A program made the translations under genes and the position numbers. This document shows positions 5,704 to 7,619 of a DNA stretch of 7,619 nt, one piece after another. Every line of letters starts with the position of its first letter. Position 1 is the stretch's first letter. This stretch comes from Bacteroidota bacterium. Lineage in GTDB: Bacteria > Bacteroidota > Bacteroidia > Bacteroidales > SZUA-534. Location of the stretch: NCBI GenBank assembly GCA_020047835.1, contig JAIFNJ010000177.1, forward strand, positions 1-7,619, given 5' to 3'. The notes below the pieces were generated by a model. It did no database searches, had not been told where the DNA came from, and was given only the letters and a program-made list of their open reading frames with translations.

Positions 5704-6873
5704 ATGAGACTTCCAATCAGTAAACAACAAGTAACAATAAAAATATTATTCTTTTTAAGCTTTGCTGCTTTTGCATCCTGGTTGAGTTACTTTTATGTTT
5801 ATTTGAAAGAAGTTCCACATTTGAGCAGCCTTGAGATTGGTATTATTGCTGGTTTTCAACAGTTCAATAATATTTTTGTCGTTCCGGCTTGGGGCTTGAT
5901 GGCTGATAAATTTGGCCGAAAAAAAATGCTCCTGATTGCCATGGGGTCTTCGGCCCTTCTAATTCCAGGTTTTCTCCTTTGTCACGGCTTTTTAAGCATC
6001 ACGCTGTTTATGATTGCATTGACGTTGGTATATAATCCTATGATTTCATTGCTCGATACCATTGCATTGGACTATGAAGAACAATCGAATGGTGCGGCAA
6101 CTTATGGGGAAATGAGACTTTGGGCTTCTTTGGGTTGGGGCAGTTCATCGCTACTTACCGGGTTGTTTATCAATACTTCGCATTTACCTTATATATTTCC
6201 CATTGCTTCAACCCTATTCTTGCTGGTTTGGTTGTTGCTCTTTTTTGCATACAAACCGTTAACTACTAAAACTCATTTACTTTCATTAAAACCTACTATA
6301 ATAGGAGATTTGCTTAAAAGCGAAAGGAAACTTTTGCTGTTTTTTCTTTTGGTTTTTGCTTACAGCCTTTTTTCAGCTCCCATATATCTAATAATTAATG
6401 TTTATTATCATGAACTGGGTGCCAGCAATTCAATCATTGGATTGGCTTTTGCTGTTCAGGCCTTGAGTGAACTGCCTTTTTTCTTTTATGGGAAAAGGCT
6501 CGTAACACGTTTTGGTGCCAAGAAGGTTTTTCTTTTCACCATGATTGCCACCTCAGTGCGCATGTTTCTATATGGTATAAACCATAACCCTGAATTGGCA
6601 ATAGGAATTGGTGTAATGCATGGAATAAGTATTGGACTGTTTTTTGTTTCCATGATTGCCTTTGTGCACAACATTGTTCCAACAAATATGCGCTCTACTG
6701 GTCAAGCACTTATCTATTCTTTTTATGCCGGTGGGGTAGCATTTGGCAATATACTCACCGGGGTTCTCGATGATTTTATTTCCATCCGCATCACCATGTT
6801 GGTATTTGCTTCCGCAGTGTTTATTTTGGCTATGTTTGTTTTGTGGATAGGACCCAAAATTAAATTGGGTTAA
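5704..6873 (+). CDS. Major facilitator superfamily transporter (MFS_1-like)
   Basis: Inner-membrane secondary transporter of 389 residues with about twelve hydrophobic segments in two halves separated by a basic loop near 184-210. The MFS motif A is seen after helix 2 as WGLMADKFGRKK (63-74), with a weaker second-half counterpart GKRLVTRFGAKK (263-274). The block YGEMRLWASLGWG (134-146) is typical of the MFS_1-like/nucleoside-symporter/phenylpropionate-permease group (Y-G-x-x-R-x-W-x-S-x-G-W). Substrate cannot be predicted: this group includes importers of nucleosides and aromatic acids as well as sugar and efflux-type members. It is transcribed away from selD, with its own -7 box; shared control with selD is possible but not shown. 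Its TAA overlaps the stop codon of the convergent ddl gene. The ATG at 5704 fits the short leader and normal N-terminus. Confidence 0.93.
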   Translation: MRLPISKQQVTIKILFFLSFAAFASWLSYFYVYLKEVPHLSSLEIGIIAGFQQFNNIFVVPAWGLMADKFGRKKMLLIAMGSSALLIPGFLLCHGFLSITLFMIALTLVYNPMISLLDTIALDYEEQSNGAATYGEMRLWASLGWGSSSLLTGLFINTSHLPYIFPIASTLFLLVWLLLFFAYKPLTTKTHLLSLKPTIIGDLLKSERKLLLFFLLVFAYSLFSAPIYLIINVYYHELGASNSIIGLAFAVQALSELPFFFYGKRLVTRFGAKKVFLFTMIATSVRMFLYGINHNPELAIGIGVMHGISIGLFFVSMIAFVHNIVPTNMRSTGQALIYSFYAGGVAFGNILTGVLDDFISIRITMLVFASAVFILAMFVLWIGPKIKLG

Positions 6874-7619
6874 CCTCTTTCAATAGCATCATCAATGAGT
6901 TTTGAGTAAAATTCAGTTACGGCTAAACCATACGCTTTGGCTTGCTGAGGAATAATGCTTTCAGCGCTCATACCCGGTACTGTATTTATTTCCATAAAGT
7001 AAAACTGTTCCTCCTGCTTCAAATAATCGATACGCACCACGCCGTTGCAACCCAACAAATCGTATATTTTGGAAGACAGTTCCTGACATTCTTTACTTTT
7101 ATCGGCTGTCAACCGGGCTGGAGTGATTTCCTCCGACATGCCTTTGGTATATTTAGCTTCAAAATCGAAGAACTCGGTTTTGCTGACAATTTCTGTTACC
7201 GGAAAAACCAAGGTTTCACTTGCTGATTTAAAAACCCCACAGGTATATTCCCCTCCTTTGATAAAAGGTTCAATAATAATTTCATTGTCTTCTTCAAAAG
7301 CCTTTTCAATTGCGGGCATCAATTCCGAAGCCACTTTCACTTTCGATACACCAAAACTTGAACCCCCGTTATTTGGTTTTACAAACAAGGGCAATCCCAT
7401 TTTATTAAGGATAAAACCAGCATCCCACGTTTTCCCTTTTCTGAACATCAACGCATCTGCTGTAAGGATTCCGTATTCTTTAACAAAAAGTTTCGTGGCA
7501 AACTTATTAAAAGTAAGGGCCGATGCAAATACACCGCAAGTAGTGACAGGAATTTCAAGCATTTCAAAATAAGCCTGCAAACGGCCATCTTCGCCAGGGG
7601 AACCATGTATAGCCATAAA
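6870..7619 (-). CDS. ddl: D-alanine--D-alanine ligase, C-terminal part (runs off the window)
   Basis: ATP-grasp ligase that joins two D-alanines for the peptidoglycan pentapeptide. The 5' end lies beyond position 7619: the reading frame is open to the edge, and the first visible Met (7616-7614) is internal, within FMAIHGSPGEDG, so roughly the first quarter of the protein is missing. Numbering from that Met: HGSPGEDG (4-11), ATP-grasp loop KPNNGGSSFGVSKV (80-93), EPFIKGGEYTCGV (116-128), omega loop FFDFEAKYTKG (149-159), RID (195-197), and MEINTVPGMS (208-217) with metal ligands Glu209 and Asn211. Tyr156 in EAKY aligns with E. coli DdlB Tyr216, which favours D-Ala over D-lactate as the second substrate, so a normal, vancomycin-sensitive type of product is expected. 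It converges with the MFS gene; the stop codons share TTAA. Confidence 0.96.
   Translation of the reverse strand, partial: FMAIHGSPGEDGRLQAYFEMLEIPVTTCGVFASALTFNKFATKLFVKEYGILTADALMFRKGKTWDAGFILNKMGLPLFVKPNNGGSSFGVSKVKVASELMPAIEKAFEEDNEIIIEPFIKGGEYTCGVFKSASETLVFPVTEIVSKTEFFDFEAKYTKGMSEEITPARLTADKSKECQELSSKIYDLLGCNGVVRIDYLKQEEQFYFMEINTVPGMSAESIIPQQAKAYGLAVTEFYSKLIDDAIERG

Noticed and set aside
7123..7572. 149-residue plus-strand open frame opposite ddl
   Set aside because: It lies wholly opposite the conserved ATP-grasp coding sequence and has no recognisable protein features.

Overview
This AT-rich window carries eight protein genes and looks like ordinary chromosome from a member of the Bacteroidota. 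Three things point there: a PorT-type outer-membrane protein of the type IX secretion system next to menaquinone methyltransferase ubiE/menG; start codons preceded by A-rich leaders with no Shine-Dalgarno sequence; and -7 promoter boxes of the Bacteroidota form TAnnTTTG. The order or genus cannot be resolved from the sequence alone. No rRNA, tRNA, insertion sequence, CRISPR array or phage gene was seen.

Layout. Positions 98-1726 (minus strand) hold ubiE/menG followed by porT. The gap between them contains an in-phase array of eleven 7-base units (GAAGnnn). Positions 1804-3857 (plus strand) hold a translationally coupled pair: an unrecognised 433-residue multi-pass membrane protein, possibly GT-C or Wzy-like, and an SDR oxidoreductase of the YdfG type, joined by an ATGA overlap. 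A 207-base gap with a candidate promoter and a 13-base direct repeat leads to a small TerB-like protein (4065-4490, plus). A strong bidirectional hairpin separates it from selD (4549-5586, minus). selD and an MFS transporter (5704-6873, plus) are divergent from a 117-base region with a -7 box on each strand. The MFS gene meets the 3' end of a D-alanine--D-alanine ligase gene (minus strand, running off the right edge) so tightly that the two stop codons share the four bases TTAA.

Function. The genes are mostly unrelated housekeeping units: respiratory quinone synthesis, protein export to the cell surface, selenium activation, peptidoglycan precursor synthesis, and a transporter of unknown substrate. 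I see no multi-gene defence, mobile or biosynthetic system. The least explained items are the 433-residue membrane protein with its coupled SDR partner, the 7-base repeat array, and the 13-base repeat upstream of the TerB-like gene.
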